Below are positions 43,553-52,002 of a stretch of DNA of 58,814 nt, one piece after another. The stretch's first letter is position 1. Each line of letters starts with the position of its first letter. A program made the translations under genes and the position numbers. Under the pieces are notes generated by a model that saw only the letters and a list, made by a program, of their open reading frames with translations, did no database searches and was not told where the DNA came from. This DNA is from an uncultured Lachnospiraceae bacterium (GTDB lineage Bacteria; Bacillota; Clostridia; Lachnospirales; Lachnospiraceae): assembly GCA_949878435.1 (NCBI GenBank), contig CATLAK010000021.1:1-58814 (forward strand), read 5' to 3'.

Positions 43553-43792
43553 TTACGCCTCCTCGGGGAAAGAAAAAGAACCTGTATTTTTTTCTTCATC
43601 AAACATATGGAACAGCGTCAACGCGCTTAAGTGCCACAGCTTGGTATCTTCCTCCTCCAAAAGTTCATATACCTTCGAACCGTAAAACTCTTTAGATGCG
43701 GTTATCTCATCATATAAATACTCATTTATCATCAATTGAATAATCTGGGGCACAAGCAATACCAGCATTGACTCAAATTTCTTTTGATCCAT
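43553..43792 (-). CDS. Hypothetical small protein in the DUF3791 cluster
   Basis: 79 residues, not recognised as a named family. It is largely helical (MLVLLVPQIIQLMINEYLY) with an acidic tail. The start at 43792 overlaps the stop of the DUF3990 remnant as TAATG and has GAGGAGG upstream. It lies between the DUF3990 remnant and DUF3791, so a role in the same module (for example an immunity or antitoxin protein) is inferred only from position. Confidence 0.7.
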   Translation of the reverse strand: MDQKKFESMLVLLVPQIIQLMINEYLYDEITASKEFYGSKVYELLEEEDTKLWHLSALTLFHMFDEEKNTGSFSFPEEA

Positions 43793-43992
43793 TAAACTTC
43801 CTCCTCTGAGAGTGTGCCAATAAACTGCAGACATTTCATTGCCCGCTCTGTAGACAAAACCAGCTGATTATAAAGTTTTTTAACCTTTAATGCTTCCAAA
43901 GTCTGTGCCTTCGTCAAAGTGCCTGAAGCATAAAGCGTAAACGTAGCATAAACATCATCATTTGCAACAGGACCATAAACAAAATCATATAT
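43792..43992 (-). pseudogene. C-terminal remnant of a DUF3990 gene
   Basis: The minus-strand frame reads YDFVYGPVANDDVYATFTLY, then LTKAQTLEALKVKKLYNQLV and ALKCLQFI-like MKCLQFIGTLSEEEV before TAA. This is the end of DUF3990 proteins. The N-terminal part (the presumed ADP-ribosyltransferase-like core) is missing: upstream the frame meets a TAA within a few codons. GAGAGGAGG sits just before the homology, and an ATG after it opens a different frame that soon stops. The gene is dead, while its downstream partners remain open. Confidence 0.72.
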
Positions 43993-44082
43993 TACCTCCT
44001 CTCGCTTTTATTATACACATGTCACCTTGCCCCTGTCAAAAGTTCTAAGGAAGCACAGCCACGCTTCGCGAGTCGGCTTATT

Positions 44083-44126
44083 AAAAAAAGCAGGTCATCG
44101 GCACAAGCCGCGACCTGTTTTTTTAA
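44083..44126. terminator. Bidirectional terminator
   Basis: Stem GCAGGTC-(ATC)-GGC / GCC-(GC)-GACCTG flanked by AAAAAAA on the left and TTTTTTT on the right, so it has a T-run on both strands. It lies just beyond the stop of the RNHCP gene. Confidence 0.85.
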
Positions 44127-44551
44127 AATTTTATTTCTCCGTCTCCACCCATAAGGCGGGTCATTTCTTCAATCCGCTCCACCGGAAAAGGCGGCATGGT
44201 GAGCGGTCTTAAGGCAATCGACATCAGTTTCATGGGATTGTCGTCCGCCGCCACCCGATTAGAGCTGAACGCTCCGCACATCCTGCACCGGTGGATAACT
44301 GCCCATTCACCGTTCTTTCTCACCCACACTGCCACTGCATCCATATATCCGCCGCAGTCTGCCTCCCGGTCCCCGGGTCTGATATCGACGTGCAGACTGG
44401 TCAGGCAATTCGGACAATGATTTCTGTGATCACTTCCTGCACCCTCCGGTACCACTTCCCGTCCGCATACTTTACAGGTAAAGGTATCCTTGCAGGCGTG
44501 ATTCTTATAATACCCCTTTTCAAAGGTTTTTCTTTTATTTTCTCTATTCAA
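44123..44551 (-). CDS. RNHCP-domain zinc protein
   Basis: 142 residues. The N-terminal zinc ribbon uses FTCKVCGREV and the name-giving RNHCPNCL. A second pair appears in HRCRMCGAFSSNR. The family is small and of unknown function. The start is a TTG at 44551 with GGAGG about 8 nt upstream. It begins one base after the CD3324-like stop, so both are in one transcript. Confidence 0.88.
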   Translation of the reverse strand: MNRENKRKTFEKGYYKNHACKDTFTCKVCGREVVPEGAGSDHRNHCPNCLTSLHVDIRPGDREADCGGYMDAVAVWVRKNGEWAVIHRCRMCGAFSSNRVAADDNPMKLMSIALRPLTMPPFPVERIEEMTRLMGGDGEIKF

Positions 44552-44552
44552 T

Positions 44553-44867
44553 TTATTTTCCTCCTTTGAAGGCTCTTAATATATGGCTCTCAGGAGGAGG
44601 CGATTTCTTTAATTCCCTGATGATTCTCTGTATGCTTTTTTCTGACAGACAATAGCCGGCAGCAAGTTCCTGGACCGATATCCCCTTCATATACTGTGTA
44701 TAGATACTCTCGTTTCGCAGTTTCAGATTGTCGCGGGCGCCCGTTACAGAACCCCAGCAGCGCTTCTGTCCCTTTCGGGGGATATAGACCAATTCACCGT
44801 CCACATATTGCCAGATCAGGTCAATCACTTCTTCCGGCAGAACATCTTCTGCCCTTATATAGCCCAT
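44553..44867 (-). CDS. CD3324-family HTH protein
   Basis: 104 residues. The N-terminus reads YIRAEDVLPEEVIDLIWQYV and the central VYIPRKGQKRCWGS is characteristic. A helix-turn-helix follows (SVQELAAGYCLSEKSIQRII). It probably binds DNA. AGGAGGG lies 6-7 nt before the ATG at 44867; the open frame to 44963 is leader sequence. It is followed directly by RNHCP. A good promoter with palindromes and a short upstream ORF precede it. Confidence 0.88.
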   Translation of the reverse strand: MGYIRAEDVLPEEVIDLIWQYVDGELVYIPRKGQKRCWGSVTGARDNLKLRNESIYTQYMKGISVQELAAGYCLSEKSIQRIIRELKKSPPPESHILRAFKGGK

Positions 44868-44946
44868 GATAGCCCTCCTAAAAATATTTCTTTGGGTCAA
44901 CAAACGGCTATAACAATCATTCTTATTATGTTTGTAATAGCCGCCT

Positions 44947-44988
44947 CTATGCAGCCACCACAAGATCCTTCTTCATATATTTCTTCAT
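44947..44988 (-). CDS. Possible 13-residue leader peptide
   Basis: ATG at 44988 opens MKKYMKKDLVVAA and stops at TAG. GAGAGGG lies just upstream. The product is too short to classify. It lies between the promoter and the CD3324 gene, followed by an inverted repeat (CGGCTAT / ATAGCCG) near the next ribosome site. It could be an upstream ORF that controls translation, or the stub of a mutated gene. Confidence 0.35.
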   Translation of the reverse strand: MKKYMKKDLVVAA

Positions 44989-45010
44989 GCAATTTCCCTC
45001 TCTTTCCTAG

Positions 45011-45056
45011 TGTGTTAACACAATCTCATTTAATCAAATGAAATAAGTAATGTCAA
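45011..45056 (-). promoter_or_regulatory. Promoter with palindromes for CD3324-RNHCP
   Basis: TTGACA (45051-45056), a 17-bp spacer and TTAAAT (45028-45033) on the minus strand. The 12-bp perfect palindrome TGTGTTAACACA (45011-45022) lies just downstream at the start of transcription. A second inverted repeat, TCATTT-AATC-AAATGA, covers the -10. Both are candidate operators. Confidence 0.65.
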
Positions 45057-45074
45057 CCTCATATTCATCTATAG

Positions 45075-45746
45075 TCAAGCATGTTCCGCCCCTTGAAGCG
45101 CATTCCCCGACTTGATTCTGTTATAAACTTCCAATCCGCCCTTTTTACCGAACAGATGCAGGCTGCTTAGGTAAATGATTTTGGAACTTTTTTCTTTTCC
45201 CGCTATCATATTCTGGATATCTTCTATCCTGTTCTCGTACGGGGTATCTTTAAACAATTCCTTTAACATGGTCTTGATTCTCATCCGCTCGGCATAAGCC
45301 GTATAGAAGCTGCCGATTGAAAGCTTTTCGCGAAGCCGCCTGAGTTCTCTCGTCCGCTCGTTGTTTTCATTGCCGCTTACGATGGCATCTTCAATGCAGG
45401 AGGATAGGACGATCCGCCTCTTACAGTCTGAGCGCTTCTCCCAATAGTCCCTGACCGCCTGGAATCCGCCGTCACTGCTAACCACGGCTGCAATCCCCTC
45501 ATATCCCTTTCCTATCAGCTCTCCCAGCTTGGATGCGATGTAAAAGTCCAGCGCATTCTTCCCTGTCTTGCAAAGTTTGCATATCTGAAAGGTGCACCCG
45601 GAAGCTGTGATATTCTCCAGGCTCCTTTGCTCCATGTGCTTCTTCGCCTCACTGTAAAAAACAATCAGCTGATCCTGCGCATCAAGATAATCACAGCCCT
45701 TCATTCCTGCATTGCCAACATTTTCATAATCAATCAGAAACAGCAT
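45075..45746 (-). CDS. PIN/NYN-like nuclease-domain protein
   Basis: 223 residues. The start FLIDYENVGNAGMKG carries the first acidic residue of a PIN/NYN fold. LDFYIASKLGELI and AAVVSSDGGFQAVRDYW give further conserved acidic positions. The C-terminal part (about 150-223) is helical and of unknown function. PIN-like proteins cut RNA; activity here is inferred. The start at 45746 follows GGGGTGG; the frame extends upstream to 45782 without a site. Confidence 0.75.
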   Translation of the reverse strand: MLFLIDYENVGNAGMKGCDYLDAQDQLIVFYSEAKKHMEQRSLENITASGCTFQICKLCKTGKNALDFYIASKLGELIGKGYEGIAAVVSSDGGFQAVRDYWEKRSDCKRRIVLSSCIEDAIVSGNENNERTRELRRLREKLSIGSFYTAYAERMRIKTMLKELFKDTPYENRIEDIQNMIAGKEKSSKIIYLSSLHLFGKKGGLEVYNRIKSGNALQGAEHA

Positions 45747-45856
45747 CCTACCACCCCTCAATATGTAATAAAAGGATAACAAAATTTTACTTGATTGTCA
45801 TTGGACAGATAGTCCAAAACAAATTTGAACACTTTTATCCATCACAAATTGTTGTC

Positions 45857-45885
45857 TTGTGTCACTTTTGGACCAATGGTAAAAT
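45857..45885 (+). promoter_or_regulatory. Possible promoter for the membrane/beta-helix gene
   Basis: TTGTGT (45857-45862), 17 bp, TAAAAT (45880-45885). The -35 is weak. It lies about 40 bp before the ATG at 45927. Confidence 0.4.
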
Positions 45886-45926
45886 ATAGAAAAGGCAACA
45901 ACATTATTGATTGTGAGGGGAATACC

Positions 45927-46304
45927 ATGAACATGTCCGTCAGTATCGTATTTTTAATTATTTCAGCAATTTTGACCCAGCATCTTGTGTCCTGGGCAGG
46001 CAGCATTTTACACGAAGTAGCCAGTGAGGAAACACATTATGCCGTTTTCACCTTCCGCGATGACCGCAATATGCCCATGACGACAAACATTTTAATGAAC
46101 ATCTGTATCCCCAATGTACTGATAATCTTTATTTTTATGCTTTCCCGGAAATTTTATCTGCCGTATGTGGAAGAATACCTGCTGCTCTATGTGATTTCTT
46201 TTTTTGTCTATAGAATGCTTCTGATCTGTGTAATCCTGCGGCGAAAAGAAATGTACTCTTTACTTTACGAATTGGCGATGGCATTTGCCTGGCGCTCTTT
46301 TTGA
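45927..46304 (+). pseudogene. Membrane part of a frameshifted membrane/beta-helix gene
   Basis: 125 residues with helices at about 3-25 (SIVFLIISAILTQHLVSWAG), 60-80 (ILMNICIPNVLIIFIFML) and 85-110. GAGGGG precedes the ATG at 45927. It ends at TGA (46302-46304) inside a T-run. The next frame continues without a gap in hydrophobic character (LALFLIRFFLY) from before the overlap. There is no ribosome site for the second frame, whose only start would be a TTG. One missing T in CTCTTTTTGATC would explain the break, as would a programmed -1 shift. Confidence 0.6.
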
Positions 46305-47710
46305 TCCGCTTTTTTCTATACACAGAAGAAAATGTTTTCATCACCGCCTCAGAGCTGCGGGAAGAGTTGTGGTTTGTCATTCTGATTGTCCTCTACCAGT
46401 TTGTCAAGCAAATTTTGGACAAAAGAGTATTGCAGAATAGTGTGCTCAAGAAAGGTCAGATTTCAAAATATATCATCCACAAATTTCAAAGATTTTACAA
46501 GAAATATCACCATTTGCTTTCCCTCAATCTTCAGAACCGTGACCTCTGCATCTTTCTATATTCCGTCATGATTTTTGAAGATTACAACCGCGGTCCCTTG
46601 GTGCGTTCCTTTGAGCGGCTCAAACCCCGCATGGGAAAAAGCGCTACCGTAGGAATCATGCAGGTAAAGTCAAATACCCCCTTATCGGATGAAGAAAGTG
46701 TCATTCGCTTTTATAACTGGCTCGAAGCAGAGGCGGCAGATTATACACAGTTCGGCTTTGACGAAGGTCGTGTGTTCGACCTGGCATGGCGCTATAACAA
46801 TGACGAAGCGTATGCCCAATCCGTGGCTTACATATATAACTGCTTAGTTCAATATCTTGATGAAGTTCCCAAGTATCGGGCTGCTTTTCTTATGCGCGCA
46901 GGAGGCAATGGGTTTAACGATCCAACCGGAGCAGAAGTATTGCCCTACCGCTCCCTCACCTGTGACAGCATGAATGCATTTTGCCAAAGCATCGATCATA
47001 ATACCTATCTCAATCTGGAAAAAGGCACCTATTCTATACAGGATATTACGCAGTTGTCTCTCCATACAGATTTAGAACCGGTTGTGGACGGAACGAAATT
47101 GACTGTCTATGATATAGAAAACATGCATATTCACGGCAACTGCGCTGGCATAACGACTGCCACCCGGTATGCTGCGGTCTTATTATGGAAAAATTGCAAG
47201 AACATCGTGATAGAGCATCTGACCTTAGGACATGCCCCTGACCCCGGAGAATGTATCGGCGCTGTATTACAGTTTGAAAACTGCAGCAATATAACCGTAA
47301 AGCACTTGGAATTATACGGATGCGGCACATACGGCATCGTATGCCTAAGCGGAAGCATCACCATTGAAAATTGCAAAATCCACCACTGCACCCACGGCGG
47401 CATCTCATTAAATCAGTCAAATTGTGTGATAGACCATACGGAAATATATGATTGTGAGGATACCTTTGAAAGCATCATAGACGCAGCTGACAGCAATGTC
47501 ATCATAAGTGACGCATCAATACACAATTGTTCCTCCCAGAGCTTCATCCTCCATTCCAGCAATGCATCCTTTATCTGCCGGGATGTGTCGATTCATGATT
47601 GCCAAGCTGCTTTGGGAATCACCAATCTAGAACAAAAAAGCGGTATCCATGAACAAAACAATTTCATTATGATGCCAATACCTTTGCAATCAGCTCAACC
47701 GCCGCATTAA
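46301..47710 (+). CDS. Right-handed beta-helix repeat protein (second part of the frameshifted gene)
   Basis: Up to 469 residues. The first 110 continue the membrane and helical region (VILIVLYQFVKQILDKR, IHKFQRFYKKYHHLLSL). A middle region (about 110-225) has a YNWLEAEAADYTQFG motif. Residues about 240-450 form a parallel beta-helix with repeated turns: GNCAGITTATRYAAVLLWKN, NITVKHLELYGCGTYGI, ITIENCKIHHCTHGGI, CVIDHTEIYDCEDTF. These resemble pectate-lyase-like or NosD-type right-handed helices. The TTG at 46301 has no ribosome site, so it is probably read as one protein of about 600 residues with the preceding frame. The last 44 bp overlap the converging glycosyltransferase gene. Confidence 0.65.
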   Translation: MIRFFLYTEENVFITASELREELWFVILIVLYQFVKQILDKRVLQNSVLKKGQISKYIIHKFQRFYKKYHHLLSLNLQNRDLCIFLYSVMIFEDYNRGPLVRSFERLKPRMGKSATVGIMQVKSNTPLSDEESVIRFYNWLEAEAADYTQFGFDEGRVFDLAWRYNNDEAYAQSVAYIYNCLVQYLDEVPKYRAAFLMRAGGNGFNDPTGAEVLPYRSLTCDSMNAFCQSIDHNTYLNLEKGTYSIQDITQLSLHTDLEPVVDGTKLTVYDIENMHIHGNCAGITTATRYAAVLLWKNCKNIVIEHLTLGHAPDPGECIGAVLQFENCSNITVKHLELYGCGTYGIVCLSGSITIENCKIHHCTHGGISLNQSNCVIDHTEIYDCEDTFESIIDAADSNVIISDASIHNCSSQSFILHSSNASFICRDVSIHDCQAALGITNLEQKSGIHEQNNFIMMPIPLQSAQPPH

Positions 47711-48872
47711 GACCATCCTCGCTCTGTATCTGCTGCGCAATCGCCTCTGCCTTTGCCTTTTTTTCGGGAAAAGTGCGCTGCATTTCTTCTATCGCAGCGG
47801 CAATGCGTTCCCTGCTAAGCTCCTTTGCAGGGAGCGGTTCTGTCGAAACGCCAAGCGCACTTAGCTGCATTGCAAATCCCATCTGATCAAGTACATGAGG
47901 CACCGGAATAGAGGGGATTCCATAGATTAGTGCCGCAGATGCTGTTCCAAAACCACAATGATGAATGACGCCGTATCCTTGCCTGAACAGCCAGCTGTGG
48001 GGAACAGAACCGCAGGAGATCATCGTATCCGGCAGTTCAACCTTCGCTAAAGTCTTCTGAAACCCTTGGATTACTGCCCGATTCCCAGTCGCCTTAAAAG
48101 CATCGATGAACATATCCAGTTTATCCTTCTCCTCCTGGTCTTCAAATGACATTGCGCCAAGCGCAAGGATAAGTGGCTTCAATCCGTTTGCCAAAAAATC
48201 AGCCAGCCTCTTTTCCGGTATGTAATTTTGCTCATCTTCATACCAATATCCGGTCAATATATGATGGCTTTCCCAATAAACATTTCTTTCTTTTACATAT
48301 TTACTGATTGGAATCAGATCCAATTCTCGGGACATGATTTCATCCGCTGATTTCACCTTTCCCATCCCATACACTTTTCTGATTTTATTATACGGCTTTG
48401 CCATCTGTGCTCCGATGAAATTTCCAATCAATTTATCCTTCCACGTCTGCTCCTTCAGCTTCTCGGCAATCATTTCTGTCTGCAGCGTTACATTCACCGT
48501 GGGTATTCCAAGCGCCAGCGCCTCTATGGCGCCCATCTGGCTGCGGGAAACGATAATCAGATCTTTTCCTTTGCAGGCTTCATAAATTTCATCCGTTGCA
48601 CCCTGTATCATCCTGAACACAAATTTCATAGTTTTTAACATGCTGACTGCAGGATTGGAATGTTTGCCGCGTATGGCGGCAGCCTCCTTTTCAATATCGA
48701 TATCAGGTCCAATCGCAGCAAAAGGAACCCCTGACTCTTCTATCAAATTCCGCCAGCAGGGATGCGTACCAATCATTGTTTCATATCCAGCACGGTTTAA
48801 TGCCCTGGCTAAGTAAATATACGGCTGCACACCACCTCTTGTACCCATTGTAAAACTTGCAAGTTTATACAC
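47667..48872 (-). CDS. GT1/MGT-type glycosyltransferase
   Basis: 401 residues of the GT-B fold. The N-terminal motif ASFTMGTRGGVQPYIYLARAL (split: FTMGTRGGVQPY and IYLARAL) is the family's GTxGDxxP glycine loop. The C-terminal donor site reads GVIHHCGFGTASAALIYGIP and then PHVLDQMGFAMQLSALGVS. Members transfer sugars to macrolides, sterols or lipids; the acceptor is unknown. The start is a GTG at 48872 with GGAGG 8 nt upstream. It is a single gene with palindromic ATATGCATAT sequence just before it. Confidence 0.9.
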   Translation of the reverse strand: MYKLASFTMGTRGGVQPYIYLARALNRAGYETMIGTHPCWRNLIEESGVPFAAIGPDIDIEKEAAAIRGKHSNPAVSMLKTMKFVFRMIQGATDEIYEACKGKDLIIVSRSQMGAIEALALGIPTVNVTLQTEMIAEKLKEQTWKDKLIGNFIGAQMAKPYNKIRKVYGMGKVKSADEIMSRELDLIPISKYVKERNVYWESHHILTGYWYEDEQNYIPEKRLADFLANGLKPLILALGAMSFEDQEEKDKLDMFIDAFKATGNRAVIQGFQKTLAKVELPDTMISCGSVPHSWLFRQGYGVIHHCGFGTASAALIYGIPSIPVPHVLDQMGFAMQLSALGVSTEPLPAKELSRERIAAAIEEMQRTFPEKKAKAEAIAQQIQSEDGLNAAVELIAKVLAS

Positions 48873-48956
48873 AATATTATCCTCCAATCCGCTTCGTCAA
48901 CACACCATATGCATATCATACCATATGTGCATCACCTTGTATATGCATCGCCTTTT

Positions 48957-49728
48957 CTACGCATGAGACAACGTAGGAAAAATCACCTTATCCTTTTCAA
49001 GATCCTCCAATCCAGCCCCTTTGACAAACAGTGTGCAGTCCTCTTCCCTGTATGCCTCCACCGTGCAGCCTTCCGCACAGGCCGGCGTGAACCCAAACCT
49101 TACCTGCCTTAAATCCCTGCCAAACATGGCAAGAATATCATCCACAGGATATTGCTTTTCCGAAAAGATATCATGCACGGTAAGACCTCTTTCTCTATCT
49201 GCGCAATCACATAGGCATCATGCCTATCGTCATAGTAAACACAATCCTGCATGGGACCGGTGAGGTAGAAGAAAATCAGATTGTCGTTATCCGCCATACG
49301 GAACCGGCTGTAAGAAACACTTCTGCGCATGGCATCCTCCAGCCTTTTCCTTTCCGCCTGTTCCTTCATGGAAATCCGTACCGCACTGCTGCCTTCGGAT
49401 GCAGAAAAAGGCTTTGTATAGCAATACTCCATTGCCTTTTTAAAGCCAAACTTAGGATAAAAATCTAAGACGCTGTCATCACAGTGCCCAGCTGAATGAA
49501 GTGCTTTCTATGACCATTCCAGAGAAAATCCATGAAATTGACGGACACATTAGCGGCGACTTTTCCGTCTATTACAATAGAATGAGGATTATAGCGGTCG
49601 CTCCAATACCCATCCTGATACCACCCTTCAAAATCCAGCCCGTCAAAAGTTTCCCGGGCAAGCTGGTTAAAACTGCCTCGAAGCTCATCCTGATTGCGGT
49701 AGCCCCTGATTATTTCTGTATTCATCAA
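48957..49728 (-). pseudogene. GNAT-family acetyltransferase gene broken by a deletion and a frameshift
   Basis: Three minus-strand frames join into one GNAT protein. The first (from 49728: YRNQDELRGSFNQLARETF, ANVSVNFMDFLWNG, LGTVMT) breaks at about 49475, where DSVLDFYPKFGF continues in another frame. About 35 residues expected between them, including the acetyl-CoA loop, are gone. The second (FGFKKAMEYCY ... VIAQIE) breaks near 49180-49200. The third (VHDIFSEKQYPVDDIL ... EDCTLFVKGAGLEDLE) runs to 48957. Loss of the acetyl-CoA loop means no activity. Confidence 0.85.
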
Positions 49729-49743
49729 TTGACCCTCCCCTTT

Positions 49744-50535
49744 TTATAGCTTTGCCCAAATATCCTCTAATACATAATGTTTCGCCTGCACGATGATCGT
49801 ATTCTCCTTAAAAATCTCGCCAATGATTCTATGCTCTAAAGCCTTTCTTCTCTCCAAATGCACGAGCAATCCTTCTAAGCCTGTCAGTCCGCGTTCCTTT
49901 CCGCAGGGCGACTCTTCCAGGTACTTGATCATAAGCGGAAACCACAGTTCCTTTCCTTCCTCATCCGACCGCTCCTTCCTTATCACCTCAATCGCACCCT
50001 GGATATCCGCCACATCCAGATAAATAATCTTGTATTTCTTATCTGAAAGAACCGCCTTGAGCCTTCGGTAGAAATCTAAGATTTCGTCCTCCGTCATCAT
50101 AAGATACAGCATCTGGTTCTCTATGATGTTCTGAAAAACAGAGCACTCAAAAATCTGCCCCTCGCCGTCCCATTTTGCGAAACGCTCCAAAATGATCTTC
50201 TCAAAAGACTCTTTCTCCAGATTTCCATTATAAATCTCATATTTTTCCAAGTCCCTATGAAAACCCGGCGTATCTGTCAGAATCTGTGTATAGCAGACGA
50301 TTCTGTGGTTTCCCTCGACAGCCGTTTTTTCTTGAATCTCTTTCCTCAGCAATGGATACCTGCGCAGCACATCGCGGTACTCATCTTCCGCGACATATGC
50401 GCACCATGCCAGCTCCACCGGCGAGTAATCGCCCTCGCGGAAAACCTTATAGTCTGGCAATTTATCTGAAATCAGCTGCACAAAAGTGCTCTTCCCGGCG
50501 CCCTGCAGACCTTCCACAAAGTAATTATTTTTCAC
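49744..50535 (-). CDS. P-loop kinase-like NTPase
   Basis: 263 residues. The Walker A motif VEGLQGAGKSTFV is at the N-terminus. A DVADIQGAIEVIRKERSDEE segment near 175 looks like a lid region, and IYLDVAD the strand before it. It resembles small nucleoside or aminoglycoside-type kinases, but no specific family is recognised. A GTG start with GGAGG 9 nt upstream is used. It lies 15 bp before the broken GNAT gene, on the same strand. Phosphotransfer is inferred. Confidence 0.65.
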   Translation of the reverse strand: MKNNYFVEGLQGAGKSTFVQLISDKLPDYKVFREGDYSPVELAWCAYVAEDEYRDVLRRYPLLRKEIQEKTAVEGNHRIVCYTQILTDTPGFHRDLEKYEIYNGNLEKESFEKIILERFAKWDGEGQIFECSVFQNIIENQMLYLMMTEDEILDFYRRLKAVLSDKKYKIIYLDVADIQGAIEVIRKERSDEEGKELWFPLMIKYLEESPCGKERGLTGLEGLLVHLERRKALEHRIIGEIFKENTIIVQAKHYVLEDIWAKL

Positions 50536-50664
50536 TGGAAACTACCTCCTTTTTGTACTTTTTTAATCAGACATAAGCTCGCCCATTGCTCCTCACTTGC
50601 CTTATACTTTGCCTATGCCCTATATGCTATCACATAAGCGCCTGTTTTTAAAAGGAAAATATAT

Positions 50665-51915
50665 CTACTCTTTGCAAAGTTTGAAGATACTTTTCGTGCC
50701 CACCGCAATCACCAGAGAAATTCCGCCTGCCAGCAAAACAACCGCCGCCTCAGCCCCATAACAGACTTCAAACAAAAGCCCATACAGCACATTTCCCACC
50801 GGCTGGGCACACATGGCAACGGTAATCATAAGTGCTATCACTTTTCCAATCAGCGTTTGGGGCGTCTGCGCCTGAACAAATGCCATCACCTGCACCGTAA
50901 AGATGGTTGAACAGACCATAATTCCAAAGCAGCACACTGCCATGACAATATAACTTACCATATCGGATATCGAAAGCATCAATGCAATGCCCATGGGAAA
51001 TACACATCCGGCACAGGCAATAATCAAATTTCCCGCCTTCTGTATGGTCAGCCTTTTGGCAAAAATACCTGCGCCAATTCCGCCTGCCAGTCCCCCTGCT
51101 GCCAGCGCTCCCTCTGCAAAACCATACAGCCGATTTGCCGCAGCGGTATCAAAGTTCAATACCTCCGTCACCATATAAGGCAGCCCCACGGTAATCATTG
51201 CCGACAGGAACAGATTGATTCCGCAAACCGCCAGCACCCCCTTGCCGATTACCGGTTTCTCTTTCCGGATAAATCTTATGCTGTCAAAGAAATCATTCCT
51301 GATGCTCTTCCACATACTGCCGCCAGATTCCTGCCTGACAAAAGGAATCTTAATAAAAATCTCCATAATAGCAGACATCAAAAAACAAGCAATACATACC
51401 CCCACTACCGGGGAAAGTCCATAAATACTATACAGAATCCCGCCGAGGACAGGTCCCAGCAAAGAAGCCAGTGAGCCAATGGTATTAATGACAGAATTTG
51501 CTTCCATAAAGCGCTCTTCAGGCACAAGCGCCGGAACACTTGCCTGCACCGTGGGCTGATAAGCGCCTGCAATACCATACAAAAGCATCATTGTAGCAGC
51601 AATCAGCAAAATCAGGCTTATTTTCCCTAAAAGCAATGAAAAAGTCAGTATAACCGCCGCTGTAAAGAAATCCAGTGCGACCATAATATTCCTTTTATTC
51701 ACCCTGTCCGCAAGAATACCTCCTATAGGCGATAGGATGACGGCAGGAATAAGTGCACAGGCGCTGACTGTTCCGTATAGTGCCGACGAACCTGTCTGAT
51801 TCAGCAGATACAGCGGCAGGGCAAACCTTATGATGGCATTGCCAAACAAGGAAATAATCTGACCAATCACTACCAAAGTAAAATCTTTTGAAAATAGTTT
51901 TGTATTTCTATCCAT
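50665..51915 (-). CDS. MFS efflux transporter
   Basis: 416 residues with about 12 transmembrane helices. The loop 2-3 motif is IGGILADRVNKRNIM (the MFS signature A form DRxxKR). Helix content is high throughout (LTLVVIGQIISLFG-like N-terminus; AAVVLLAGGISLVIAVG at the end). It should export drugs or other small molecules by proton antiport. AGGAGG precedes the ATG. A TetR gene lies upstream on the same strand, and operator-like palindromes flank both starts. Confidence 0.92.
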   Translation of the reverse strand: MDRNTKLFSKDFTLVVIGQIISLFGNAIIRFALPLYLLNQTGSSALYGTVSACALIPAVILSPIGGILADRVNKRNIMVALDFFTAAVILTFSLLLGKISLILLIAATMMLLYGIAGAYQPTVQASVPALVPEERFMEANSVINTIGSLASLLGPVLGGILYSIYGLSPVVGVCIACFLMSAIMEIFIKIPFVRQESGGSMWKSIRNDFFDSIRFIRKEKPVIGKGVLAVCGINLFLSAMITVGLPYMVTEVLNFDTAAANRLYGFAEGALAAGGLAGGIGAGIFAKRLTIQKAGNLIIACAGCVFPMGIALMLSISDMVSYIVMAVCCFGIMVCSTIFTVQVMAFVQAQTPQTLIGKVIALMITVAMCAQPVGNVLYGLLFEVCYGAEAAVVLLAGGISLVIAVGTKSIFKLCKE

Positions 51916-51928
51916 AGTTCCTCCTTTT

Positions 51929-51950
51929 AATACCGCACGGCGGTATGTAT
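51929..51950. promoter_or_regulatory. Putative TetR operator before the MFS gene
   Basis: ATACCGC-ACG-GCGGTAT is an inverted repeat with 7-bp arms located 15-35 bp before the MFS ATG. On the minus strand it begins ACATACCG, which recurs upstream of the TetR gene. Confidence 0.6.
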
Positions 51951-52002
51951 TTTTCTATAAATGAATCTGCCCCTATTCCAGGGCAGAATACTTCCATCTG
52001 CG

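Noticed and set aside
46301..46304. Simple translational coupling between the two overlapping frames (TTGA).
   Set aside because: There is no ribosome site before the TTG, and the hydrophobic reading continues upstream of it in the second frame, which favours a frameshift over two genes.
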